Shown here one piece after another: positions 24,934-32,526 of a stretch of 40,083 nucleotides of DNA; position 1 is the stretch's first letter; each line of letters opens with the position of its first letter. The position numbers and the translations under genes were made by a program. The DNA comes from an uncultured Clostridia bacterium (GTDB lineage: Bacteria; Bacillota; Clostridia; Christensenellales; Aristaeellaceae): positions 1 through 40,083 of the forward strand of contig CAMKEI010000017.1 in assembly GCA_946411525.1 (NCBI GenBank), written 5' to 3'. Below the pieces are notes generated by a model, which ran no database searches, was not told the origin of the DNA, and saw nothing but the letters and a program-made list of their open reading frames with translations.

Positions 24934-24998
24934 TTCGGTTCAACCTCTTTCATCGAAAACGCGGATGATCTGATAAATATTAGATCAAAGTCGTTGTC

Positions 24999-25027
24999 GT
25001 AATAGACCTTGTGAAAATGGTGGACAA
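24999..25027 (-). promoter_or_regulatory. dnaN promoter
   Basis: On the minus strand TTGTCC (25027-25022), a 17-base spacer and TATTAC (25004-24999). The leader to the ATG at 24933 is about 60 bases. Confidence 0.5.
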
Positions 25028-25281
25028 CACGGAAAACGGCAGGAAAAACGTTATTTCCGCTGTGGAAAGTTTGTGAATATAATCGCCTGCAATGAACAGG
25101 ATTCCTGTTATTATTCCATATCGGCAGGGATAAATCCTTCTTTTGGCAGGAATGGCCGTAAACAGGAAAAAGGAAAAATGAATCTGCTGCGGAAAGCAGT
25201 CCTGAAAGAAGATAAAGCATCCACAGTTTTCAATCAATTCACAGGATTGTGGAAAAACTCCTGTTGAAGACAGGAATACCG
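25028..25281. other. dnaN upstream region with DnaA-like boxes
   Basis: No gene is seen. DnaA-like boxes are TGTGGAAAG (25061-25069, 7/9), GCATCCACA (25217-25225, 7/9) and TGTGGAAAA (25248-25256, 8/9). AT-rich tracts lie at 25069-25083 and 25176-25192. This is the position where many bacteria have oriC between dnaA and dnaN, but the boxes are weaker than those at 18827-19100. Confidence 0.4.
25253..25275 (-). terminator. Terminator of rimO-pgsA
   Basis: TCCTGT/ACAGGA with a 5-base loop is followed on the minus strand by GTTTTT, 7 bases past the pgsA stop. It overlaps a DnaA-like box. Confidence 0.65.
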
Positions 25282-25815
25282 TTATTTTTCTGAGAGCACA
25301 GATGCATTCCGTACAAAATAATCCACACCGGAAATCAGAGTCAGCGCGATAACAGCTGCTGCGAGAACAGTGAACGGCCATGCTTCGAATACCCCGAGAT
25401 TCAGAATCAGAATTGCGCTGATCAGTATCATCTGGCAGGCAGTTTTCCATTTGCCGAGCGGACCTGCGGCAATGACCTGTCCCTTGGTTACGGCGACCAT
25501 CCGTAGACCGTCCACGGCCAGTTCCCGGCAAAGAATGACAATGACGATCCAGGCGGGCATTTTACCAGAATAAACCAGCATGATCAGTGTTGTAAGCACC
25601 AGAAGTTTATCTGCCACGGGATCAATGAATTTGCCGAAGTCCGTGACAAGATTGCGTTTACGTGCAATACGTCCATCCAGAAAATCAGTCAGGCAGCCAA
25701 TGATAAACAGCACGGCCGCGGCGATCCGGCAGGCGGACGCCGGAAAATGCAGCAATATCACAATGGCAGGTATGCACAGTACCCGGGCTACGCTCAGTTT
25801 ATTGGGCAGATTCAC
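25282..25815 (-). CDS. pgsA: CDP-diacylglycerol--glycerol-3-phosphate 3-phosphatidyltransferase
   Basis: This membrane enzyme makes phosphatidylglycerophosphate, the committed step to phosphatidylglycerol and cardiolipin. The protein has 177 residues, normal for PgsA. The CDP-alcohol phosphotransferase motif is complete and perfectly spaced: D47-G48, A51-R52, G61, D65 and D69. Several hydrophobic helices surround it (about 8-42, 75-90, 120-165). The ATG overlaps the end of rimO by 4 bases, so the two are translationally coupled. Confidence 0.93.
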   Translation of the reverse strand: MNLPNKLSVARVLCIPAIVILLHFPASACRIAAAVLFIIGCLTDFLDGRIARKRNLVTDFGKFIDPVADKLLVLTTLIMLVYSGKMPAWIVIVILCRELAVDGLRMVAVTKGQVIAAGPLGKWKTACQMILISAILILNLGVFEAWPFTVLAAAVIALTLISGVDYFVRNASVLSEK

Positions 25816-27128
25816 AGCATTGTACCTCTCAGGTCATATTCTTCGGCGTCATCGATTCGGACGGGAATGAACCGGCCAGGTTCCGGCCGGAAGTTTCCGC
25901 AGGCGACGAAGATTTCGCCGTCGGTTTCAGGAGCCTCCCGGCTGCTGCGACCTAGCACGTTGCCCCGGTTATCCGTATCAGTAACTATCACCTGTTCGAC
26001 GTCTCCGATTCGGGCGCGGTTCCGCTTCAGGGAAATTCTCTGCTGCAGGGTCATCAGCCTGTCCAGCCGCTCCTGCTTGATTTCCTCCGGAATCTGGTCT
26101 GGCATTTTCGCGGCGGGCGTACCTTCCTCCGGAGAATAGGAAAAGGCGCCGAGGCGGTCGAATTCCGTTTCTTCAACGAAGTCGAGCAGTTCCCGGAACT
26201 GGTCCTCCGTTTCCCCGGGAAAACCGACAATCAGGGAAGTCCGCAGTGTCAGGCCGCGTGCCCGGGCGCCGTGCACACAGCGGAGGATATCTTCCCGTGT
26301 TCCGCGGCGGTGCATGCGGTGAAGCAGATCAGCGTTTATATGCTGGATCGGGATGTCCAGATAGGGGCAGACGTTGTCCGTTTCGGCGAGCACATCCAGC
26401 AGGGCGTCGCTTGTTTCATCCGGATAGCAGTAAAGTACCCGGAGCCAGTCTACGCCGTCGATGGCAGCGGCTTTGCGCATCAGGTCGGGCAGGGTAGTGT
26501 GGGGGTGATCTTCCGTACCGTAACGGGTGGTATCCTGAGCAACCAGGATATGCTCCCGCACACCGTTTTCCGCAAGCTTCCGGATTTCCCGCAGAATAGC
26601 GTCTTCCTTCCGGCTGCGGTAGGGACCGCGGATCATCGGGATCGCGCAGAAAGTGCAGCGGTTGGAACAGCCTTCGCCAATCCGGATATAGGCGGAATAC
26701 GGCGGAGTGGTCAGCACACGGTCATGTTCATAGTAACTGTGATTGTCCTTATACAGGCAGGGACGATCCTTTGCCAGCGCCTTCTCAATTGCGTCCGGCA
26801 GCTGTTCGTACTGGTTCACACCAAGCAGCACATCGATCTCCGGGATTTCCTTCATCAGGTCTCCGGGATAGCGCTGGCTGAGACAGCCGGTCACGACAAG
26901 CACCCTGCATCTGCCGGTTTGTTTGTAATCGGCCATCTCGAGGATCGTATTGACCGATTCCTCCTTTGCAGGATCAATAAATCCGCAGGTATTCACCAGC
27001 AGGATATCCGCATCCGCCGGATCGCCGGTCAGCCGGTAACCTTTTTCCTTCAGCAGGCCGAGCGCGGTTTCCGTGTCCACCCGGTTTTTGTTGCAGCCGA
27101 GCGAGACCGCTCCGACAGTATAGGCCAT
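25812..27128 (-). CDS. rimO: Ribosomal protein uS12 methylthiotransferase RimO
   Basis: RimO is a radical-SAM enzyme that adds a methylthio group to an Asp of ribosomal protein S12. I choose the ATG at 27128 (MAYTVGAVSLGC), giving 438 residues, the family length; the longer open frame lacks a site and crosses the promoter. The N-terminal MTTase domain has C12, C48 and C82 for one cluster. The radical-SAM cluster is CSNRCTFC (C154, C158, C161). A C-terminal TRAM domain spans about 370-435. The start LGCNKNRVD is typical of RimO and unlike MiaB. It is coupled to pgsA and divergent from polA. Confidence 0.95.
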   Translation of the reverse strand: MAYTVGAVSLGCNKNRVDTETALGLLKEKGYRLTGDPADADILLVNTCGFIDPAKEESVNTILEMADYKQTGRCRVLVVTGCLSQRYPGDLMKEIPEIDVLLGVNQYEQLPDAIEKALAKDRPCLYKDNHSYYEHDRVLTTPPYSAYIRIGEGCSNRCTFCAIPMIRGPYRSRKEDAILREIRKLAENGVREHILVAQDTTRYGTEDHPHTTLPDLMRKAAAIDGVDWLRVLYCYPDETSDALLDVLAETDNVCPYLDIPIQHINADLLHRMHRRGTREDILRCVHGARARGLTLRTSLIVGFPGETEDQFRELLDFVEETEFDRLGAFSYSPEEGTPAAKMPDQIPEEIKQERLDRLMTLQQRISLKRNRARIGDVEQVIVTDTDNRGNVLGRSSREAPETDGEIFVACGNFRPEPGRFIPVRIDDAEEYDLRGTML

Positions 27129-27164
27129 GAAACGCCTTCCCTTCCATATTATAAATGCAACAGA

Positions 27165-27173
27165 GAGTATACC
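27165..27173 (-). promoter_or_regulatory. rimO extended -10
   Basis: TGGTATACT on the minus strand (27173-27165) is an extended -10 with only a poor -35. The expected start near 27158 gives a 30-base leader. Confidence 0.45.
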
Positions 27174-27198
27174 ATGTTTCCCCCTGTTTGAAAAGGAA

Positions 27199-27228
27199 TG
27201 GACAGGAAACCGTGCCTTCCTATATAAT
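27199..27228 (+). promoter_or_regulatory. polA promoter
   Basis: TGGACA (27199-27204), an 18-base spacer and TATAAT (27223-27228). It supports the GTG start at 27266, since the upstream in-frame ATG at 27228 overlaps the -10. Confidence 0.65.
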
Positions 27229-27265
27229 GATATTGAAGAGAAAAAACCGGAAAGAAGGGACTTCC

Positions 27266-29830
27266 GTGAAGGATATTTTCCTGCTGGTGGACGGCAACAG
27301 CCTGATGCACCGGGCATTCCACGCCTTACCCGTTATGGATGCAGACGGCGTATATACCAACGCCATATACGGTTTTCTCAGCATGCTGCTGAAGGTAATC
27401 AGGGAGGAGAACGTCCAGTATCTGGCTGTCTGTTTTGATGAGCACGGACCGACCTTCCGCCATACGGTGTACGCAGATTACAAGGCCGGCCGGCGGGAAA
27501 CGCCGCCGGAGCTAAGGCAGCAGTTCGGTACGATCCTTTCCCTGCTGGATGAGATGGGTATTCGCCGGTTTTCCCTGCAGGGCTGGGAAGCGGACGACCT
27601 GCTCGGTACGCTGAGCCTGAAAGGTGCGGCGGCAGGTGTTACGCCGCTGCTGCTGACAGGAGACCGTGACGCGCTGCAGCTGGTGGGCGGCGGAACAGAA
27701 CTCATGTTCACCCGAAAGGGCATCTCTGAAACAATCCGCTTTACGCCTGCCAGGGTATATGAGGAATACGGTTTTACCCCGGAGCAGGTTACGGACTGGA
27801 AAGGCCTGGCCGGAGATGCCAGCGACAACATTCCAGGCGTGCCCGGCGTCGGAGACAAGACTGCGGTGAAACTGCTGCAGGAATACGGAACGCTGGAGAA
27901 TGTGCTGGCAAACACGGACAGGGTGAAAGGCAAGCTGGGTGAAAAACTGGCGGCTTTTGCGGATCAGGCCCGTTTCAGCAAGGAATTGGCAACGATCCGG
28001 CGGGATGCGCCGGTGGAGTTTACACTCACGGCCTGCGTTCTTCCGGACCTGCGGAAAGCGATTCCGGCGCTGTCCAGGCTGAAGCTGAACAGTATCATCC
28101 GACGTCTGGACGAGGGAGAGGCGGATGGCGGCGAAACGGCAAAACCGGCGCTGAAAGTGATTGATTTTGAGCCGGAAATTGAACTGAACAGCCGGGAGAA
28201 GATCATTAACTGGTTGGAAGACACATCAGAACACGGACCCTTGTGTATCTTTTTTTCAGAGACGGATGTTTCACTGGCGCGGCAAGGCGGGAAACGTGCT
28301 TCAGTAAGCCTTGGAGGTGATTTACTGACCCCGGGAATGAATCCTGAAGAAGTGCTGGAAAGCCTGGCCAAAGAACTGAAACACGGGGACGGGATTGTCC
28401 ATAACGGGAAAGCGCTGCTGCATCAGCTGGACAGGTACGGTTTTCCGGTTCCGGAAACCTTCGGATGGGATACGATGCTTGCGGCTTATCTCCTCAATCC
28501 CCAGGAAAAGAGCTACAGGCTTGGCGCCCTATGCCCGGGTATGCCTGAGGATGCCGGGACCCTGTGCGCACTGGCCGCCTGGCAGAAGACACGGGTGGAA
28601 GCGGACGGCATGATGAAACTGATGCAAGGAGTTGAGATGCCGCTGAGCTTTGTACTGTTCAGGATGGAACGCGCGGGGTTTACGGTAAATACGGATTTCC
28701 TGCGGGACCTGGGCGCGCGGTATACGGCGGAAATCGGGGAAAAACGCGACCAGGTGATTGCTGCGGCGGGGCATCCGTTCAATCTGAACAGTACCCAGCA
28801 GCTTGGGGAAGTCCTGTTTGAGGAGATGAACCTGCCTCACGGAAAAAAGACGTCCAAGGGTTATTCGACGTCGGTGGAGGTTTTGGAAGGGCTGAGGTTT
28901 GACGCACCGGAGATTATCGAACCGCTGCTGCGCTACCGTCAGCTGAGCAAGCTGAACAGTACGTATGTGGAAGGCTTGCTCCGCCTGGTGGACGGAAAAG
29001 GCCGGGTGCATTCCACTTTTGACCAGACTGCGACCGCGACCGGCCGGATCTCCTCCTCTGAACCGAATCTGCAGAACATTCCCGTGCGGACGGAGGAAGG
29101 CAGAGAGATCCGCGAAGCGTTTCTTCCCAGGGAGGAATGGGTACTGCTGGACGCGGATTACAGCCAGATCGAACTGCGGCTGATGGCGCATTTTTCCGGT
29201 GATCCCGCACTGATTGATGCTTTCCGCAAAGGAGAGGATATTCACGCCAGGACGGCAAGCGAGATTTTCGATGTGCCGCCGGAATGGGTTACGCCGGAAC
29301 TGCGCAGCCGGGCGAAGGCGGTGAACTTCGGCCTGATTTACGGGATCAGCGGTTTCGGCCTGAGCCGGAATACCGGTGTCAGCCGGAAGGAAGCAGCTGC
29401 CTTCATTGAGAAATACTTCAAAACCTATCCGGGCGTGAAACGGTTTATGGACCGTACCGCGGCGGAAGGCGCTGACAGGGGCTACGCGGAGACGCTGATG
29501 GGCCGGCGGAGGTATCTGCCTGAACTGAAATCACCCAAGGCACCAATCCGGGAATTCGGAAAACGTGCAGCGATGAACACGCCCGTACAGGGTACGGCAG
29601 CCGATATTATTAAGCTCGCCATGGTTCGGATCGATCAGGCGCTTCGGGAGGCTGGACTGCAGAGCCGGCTGATTCTGCAGGTACACGACGAGCTGCTGCT
29701 GGAATGCCCGCCGGAGGAAGCGGACCGTGCGGCGGAGCTGCTCCGGGAGGCGATGGAAGGTGCAATTGAACTGTCGGTTCCGTTGGTGGCGGAAGTGCAT
29801 CGGGGCAGGAACTGGGCGGAGGCCAAATGA
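27266..29830 (+). CDS. polA: DNA polymerase I
   Basis: Pol I fills gaps and removes RNA primers. I choose the GTG at 27266, with AAGAAGGGA upstream, giving 854 residues. The N-terminal 5'-3' exonuclease (about 1-290) has LVDGNSLMHRAFHALP, WEADDLLGT, TGDRDALQL and a helix-hairpin-helix near GDASDNIPGVPGVGDKTA. The middle 3'-5' exonuclease-like domain lacks the DxE metal pair (CIFFSETDVS stands there), so proofreading is probably lost, as in Bacillus and Taq Pol I. The polymerase domain has motif A LDADYSQIELR (D631), motif B K684 to Y692 in KAVNFGLIYG, and motif C VHDE (D808). The gene stands alone behind its promoter, divergent from rimO. Confidence 0.96.
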   Translation: MKDIFLLVDGNSLMHRAFHALPVMDADGVYTNAIYGFLSMLLKVIREENVQYLAVCFDEHGPTFRHTVYADYKAGRRETPPELRQQFGTILSLLDEMGIRRFSLQGWEADDLLGTLSLKGAAAGVTPLLLTGDRDALQLVGGGTELMFTRKGISETIRFTPARVYEEYGFTPEQVTDWKGLAGDASDNIPGVPGVGDKTAVKLLQEYGTLENVLANTDRVKGKLGEKLAAFADQARFSKELATIRRDAPVEFTLTACVLPDLRKAIPALSRLKLNSIIRRLDEGEADGGETAKPALKVIDFEPEIELNSREKIINWLEDTSEHGPLCIFFSETDVSLARQGGKRASVSLGGDLLTPGMNPEEVLESLAKELKHGDGIVHNGKALLHQLDRYGFPVPETFGWDTMLAAYLLNPQEKSYRLGALCPGMPEDAGTLCALAAWQKTRVEADGMMKLMQGVEMPLSFVLFRMERAGFTVNTDFLRDLGARYTAEIGEKRDQVIAAAGHPFNLNSTQQLGEVLFEEMNLPHGKKTSKGYSTSVEVLEGLRFDAPEIIEPLLRYRQLSKLNSTYVEGLLRLVDGKGRVHSTFDQTATATGRISSSEPNLQNIPVRTEEGREIREAFLPREEWVLLDADYSQIELRLMAHFSGDPALIDAFRKGEDIHARTASEIFDVPPEWVTPELRSRAKAVNFGLIYGISGFGLSRNTGVSRKEAAAFIEKYFKTYPGVKRFMDRTAAEGADRGYAETLMGRRRYLPELKSPKAPIREFGKRAAMNTPVQGTAADIIKLAMVRIDQALREAGLQSRLILQVHDELLLECPPEEADRAAELLREAMEGAIELSVPLVAEVHRGRNWAEAK

Positions 29831-29849
29831 GCCGGACACCTTGAAAACA

Positions 29850-29878
29850 TTGACATAATGAGGCAAAAATGATACATT
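29850..29878 (+). promoter_or_regulatory. Promoter of the 83-aa FakA-like gene
   Basis: TTGACA (29850-29855), a 17-base spacer and TACATT (29873-29878), starting 20 bases after the polA stop. Confidence 0.65.
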
Positions 29879-29928
29879 GTGTTCCGTTGCCGGGAAGGAC
29901 CCGGACCGGAAGGAAGGAGTTACGGACA

Positions 29929-30180
29929 ATGCTTGAGTTTAAATTCGACACCCAGCTGCTGATCGAGGGACATGACCTGGATGAGGATGCCATCAATGAA
30001 TATTTCACAACCCACTTCAAGGGCGACTGCCTGCTGGCGGTTGGTGACGACGAGCTGATCAAGATCCACTTTCATACCAACGAGCCGTGGCAGGTGCTGG
30101 AATATTGCTCCGGCCTGGGTGAAATCTATGACATCGTCGTGGAAAACATGGAACGCCAGGAGCAGGGCCTGAAGGGCTGA
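29929..30180 (+). CDS. Small stand-alone FakA-like domain protein, 83 aa
   Basis: I choose the ATG at 29929, with AAGGAGT about 9 bases upstream; the frame opens earlier but without a site. The sequence resembles part of the C-terminal region of the fatty-acid kinase FakA/YloV (the part often annotated with dihydroxyacetone-kinase names). The features are a first strand FDTQLLIEGHDLDEDAI, then LLAVGDDELIKIHFHTNEPWQVLEY, then GEIYDIVVENM. In full-length FakA this part follows the nucleotide-binding kinase domain; here it is alone, with no kinase or DegV/FakB gene nearby. It has its own promoter and terminator, so it is not a fragment left by chance. A regulatory or binding role is inference. 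The family assignment is from memory of the motif VGDDxLxKVHxHT. Confidence 0.72.
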   Translation: MLEFKFDTQLLIEGHDLDEDAINEYFTTHFKGDCLLAVGDDELIKIHFHTNEPWQVLEYCSGLGEIYDIVVENMERQEQGLKG

Positions 30181-30205
30181 AGCTATAGCTGAGAAGGATC
30201 GGCGC

Positions 30206-30236
30206 GGAGATATGCGGTTTGCGTATCTCCTTTTTT
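30206..30236 (+). terminator. Terminator after FakA-like gene
   Basis: A 10-bp stem GGAGATATGC/GCGTATCTCC (one wobble) with a 5-base loop is followed by TTTTTT. Confidence 0.9.
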
Positions 30237-30267
30237 GCAGGCAAATTGTCTTTCCTTTGCACTTTGA

Positions 30268-30296
30268 TTGTTTTTTGGAGGGTATAAAGGTATACT
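30268..30296 (+). promoter_or_regulatory. liv operon promoter
   Basis: TTGTTT (30268-30273), a 17-base spacer and TATACT (30291-30296), about 45 bases before the livK start. Confidence 0.6.
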
Positions 30297-30348
30297 GAAT
30301 AAACCATTGATAACAGGGACACCTGAAAATTGAAGGAGGATTATTACT

Positions 30349-31500
30349 ATGAAGAAACTGATTGCATTGGTTCTGGCAGTTATGATGCTGGTTCCCGCGT
30401 TCGCCCTGGCGGACGACGTGATCAAAATCGGCGTCTATGAGCCCGCTTCCGGTGACTCCGGCGCAGGCGGAAAACAGGAAACGCTGGGCGTCCAGTACGC
30501 CAACGCTAAAATGCCCACCGTCAAGATCGGCGATACGGAATACAAAGTTGAGCTGGTCATTGCGGACAACGGCTCTTCCACGGACAAGGCACCTTCCGCC
30601 GCGCAGAAGCTGGTCTCCGAGAATGTGAGCGTGGTATTGGGTTCTTACGGCTCCGGTGTATCCATTGCCGGTTCCCAGTATTTCAAAGATGCCAATATCC
30701 CTGCAATCGGCCTGACCTGCACCAACCCGCAGGTGACCGCGGGCAATACCCACTACTTCCGCGTATGCTTCCTGGATCCCTTCCAGGGCACGGTTCTGGC
30801 AAACTATGCTTATAAGGAACTGGGCGCAACGACGGTCTACTGCCTGGGCGAACTCGGCAACGACTATGACCAGGGCCTGATCAACTACTTCAAGCAGGCG
30901 TTCGAAGCGCTGGGCGGCATGGCGATTGTGGACTCTTTCCCGAACAACACGGCCGACTTCACTTCCTACCTGAGCAATGCTGCCGGCTATAACGCCGACG
31001 TGTTCTTCTGCCCCGTGTCCATCGCCTATTCCACTCAGATTATTCAGCAGGCGTCTTCCCAGGGCCTGGAAATCGCGATCCTGGGCGGCGACACGCTGGA
31101 CACCAACGTGGTGGTTGACGCCGCGAAGGGCACCAGTGTCAAGGTAATCTGCACCACCTTCTATCAGGAAGGCGCGAACGCTGAGTTTGACGAAGGTTTC
31201 AAGGCCTGGCTGAACGAGAATCCGGATATGATGACCAACAACGGCGGCAACGATATGATCTCTGCCGTGTCTGTGATGGGTTATGACGGTTATGTCACCG
31301 CCCTGGCCGCGCTGCAGGCTGCCGGCTCCATCAATGGCGCCGACGTGATGGCTGCGCTGCCCTCTGTGGAAGTTGACAGCGTTTCCGGCCACATCAAATT
31401 TGATGAAAACGGCGATGCGATCCGCACCTCCGCTTTCGTAAAGACCGTGAACAACGAGACCGGTGCATGGGAATTTGTTGCCGAGCAGACGGTTGAATAA
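30349..31500 (+). CDS. livK: Branched-chain amino-acid ABC transporter, substrate-binding protein
   Basis: A type I periplasmic-binding-fold receptor for branched-chain amino acids or a related substrate, delivering it to LivHM. The protein has 383 residues. The N-terminus is MKKLIALVLAVMML with a likely cut after AFALA (about 21), then DDVIKIGVYEPASGDSGAGGKQE, the family's ligand-loop start. VLGSYGSGVSIA and the later YDGYVTALAALQAAGS are typical. There is no lipobox Cys, although binding proteins of Gram-positive ABC importers are usually lipoproteins, so how it stays at the membrane is unclear. AAGGAGG precedes the ATG. Codon bias suggests high expression. It is the first gene of livKHMGF, separated from livH by a hairpin. 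Confidence 0.92.
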   Translation: MKKLIALVLAVMMLVPAFALADDVIKIGVYEPASGDSGAGGKQETLGVQYANAKMPTVKIGDTEYKVELVIADNGSSTDKAPSAAQKLVSENVSVVLGSYGSGVSIAGSQYFKDANIPAIGLTCTNPQVTAGNTHYFRVCFLDPFQGTVLANYAYKELGATTVYCLGELGNDYDQGLINYFKQAFEALGGMAIVDSFPNNTADFTSYLSNAAGYNADVFFCPVSIAYSTQIIQQASSQGLEIAILGGDTLDTNVVVDAAKGTSVKVICTTFYQEGANAEFDEGFKAWLNENPDMMTNNGGNDMISAVSVMGYDGYVTALAALQAAGSINGADVMAALPSVEVDSVSGHIKFDENGDAIRTSAFVKTVNNETGAWEFVAEQTVE

Positions 31501-31529
31501 TCACGGAAACTGAAAGCCGAAAGGTTTTG

Positions 31530-31554
31530 CGGCGGAGACTACAAGCCTCCGCCG
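31530..31554 (+). promoter_or_regulatory. Hairpin between livK and livH (partial terminator or mRNA stabiliser)
   Basis: An 8-bp CGGCGGAG/CTCCGCCG stem with a 9-base loop is followed by a broken T-run. Such hairpins commonly keep the binding-protein message in excess over the permease messages. Confidence 0.6.
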
Positions 31555-31592
31555 TGTTTCGTATTTTCTGCTGAAAAGGAGCGTTCTTTACC

Positions 31593-32516
31593 ATGTGGGA
31601 CACGGTATTCCCCTATCTGCTTTCCGGCATTTCAGTCGGGGGGCAGTATGCCCTGATCGCCATCGGCTATACGATGGTCTACGGCATCCTGCGTCTGATC
31701 AACTTTGCCCACGGCGACGTGTTTATGGTGGCGGGCATTATCATGGTTTATATTGCCGCGTCCGGTTTGCCGCTGTGGCTGTGCATTCCGCTGGTGCTGC
31801 TGATCACCGTGGGAGTGGGCTTCCTGATTGAACGGGTTGCTTATAAGCCGCTGCGCACGGCTCCGAGGATGTCGGTCATGATATCCGCCATCGGCGTCAG
31901 CTATACGCTTCAGAATCTGGTGCTGTATATTACCGGTGGCCTGAATAAGCAGTACCCGACAATCCCGTGGATTTCAGACACGATGGTGATTGGCCCGGCC
32001 AAGACCAAGGTCGTTACGGTGGTTACGCCGTTCCTGGTGATTCTTCTGGTGGTTGCACTGGTGCTGCTGATCAACAGGACCAAGATCGGCATGGCGATGC
32101 GGGCGGTATCCAAGGACTTTGAGACCAGCCAGCTGATGGGGATCAAGATTAATAATGTTATCTCAACTACATTTATCATCGGTTCTTTTCTGGCAGGTGT
32201 AGGTTCGATCCTGTTCTTTACCAATTATCCCACCGTCATCCAGACGTCCGGCGCCATGCCGGGCCTGAAAGCCTTCGTGGCGGCGGTGTTCGGCGGTATC
32301 GGATCGATTCCCGGAGCAGTAATCGGTGCGTTTATCATCGGCATTATGGAGAACATTATCAAGGGTCTTGATGTGATTCTTTTCAAAGCGGGGCTTACGA
32401 GCGCGCCGCTGGGACTGGCGACGTTCTCCGACGCTTTCTCCTTTGCCCTGCTGATTATCATTCTCCTGGTGAAACCGACCGGCCTGTTCGGTGAAAAAGT
32501 GACGGATAAGGTGTGA
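31593..32516 (+). CDS. livH: Branched-chain amino-acid ABC transporter permease LivH
   Basis: One of two membrane channel subunits, 307 residues with about eight hydrophobic helices. The start PYLLSGISVGGQYALIAIGYTMVYGILRLINFAHGD is diagnostic of LivH. AVFGGIGSIPGAVIGAFIIG near residue 230-250 is the loop that contacts the ATPase. AAGGAG lies before the ATG. The livM start lies within 10 bases of its stop. Confidence 0.95.
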   Translation: MWDTVFPYLLSGISVGGQYALIAIGYTMVYGILRLINFAHGDVFMVAGIIMVYIAASGLPLWLCIPLVLLITVGVGFLIERVAYKPLRTAPRMSVMISAIGVSYTLQNLVLYITGGLNKQYPTIPWISDTMVIGPAKTKVVTVVTPFLVILLVVALVLLINRTKIGMAMRAVSKDFETSQLMGIKINNVISTTFIIGSFLAGVGSILFFTNYPTVIQTSGAMPGLKAFVAAVFGGIGSIPGAVIGAFIIGIMENIIKGLDVILFKAGLTSAPLGLATFSDAFSFALLIIILLVKPTGLFGEKVTDKV

Positions 32517-32526
32517 GGTGAGCGGG

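Noticed and set aside
29920-31392. 490-codon minus-strand frame over the FakA-like gene and livK
   Set aside because: It crosses two terminators and a promoter and is antisense to two supported genes.
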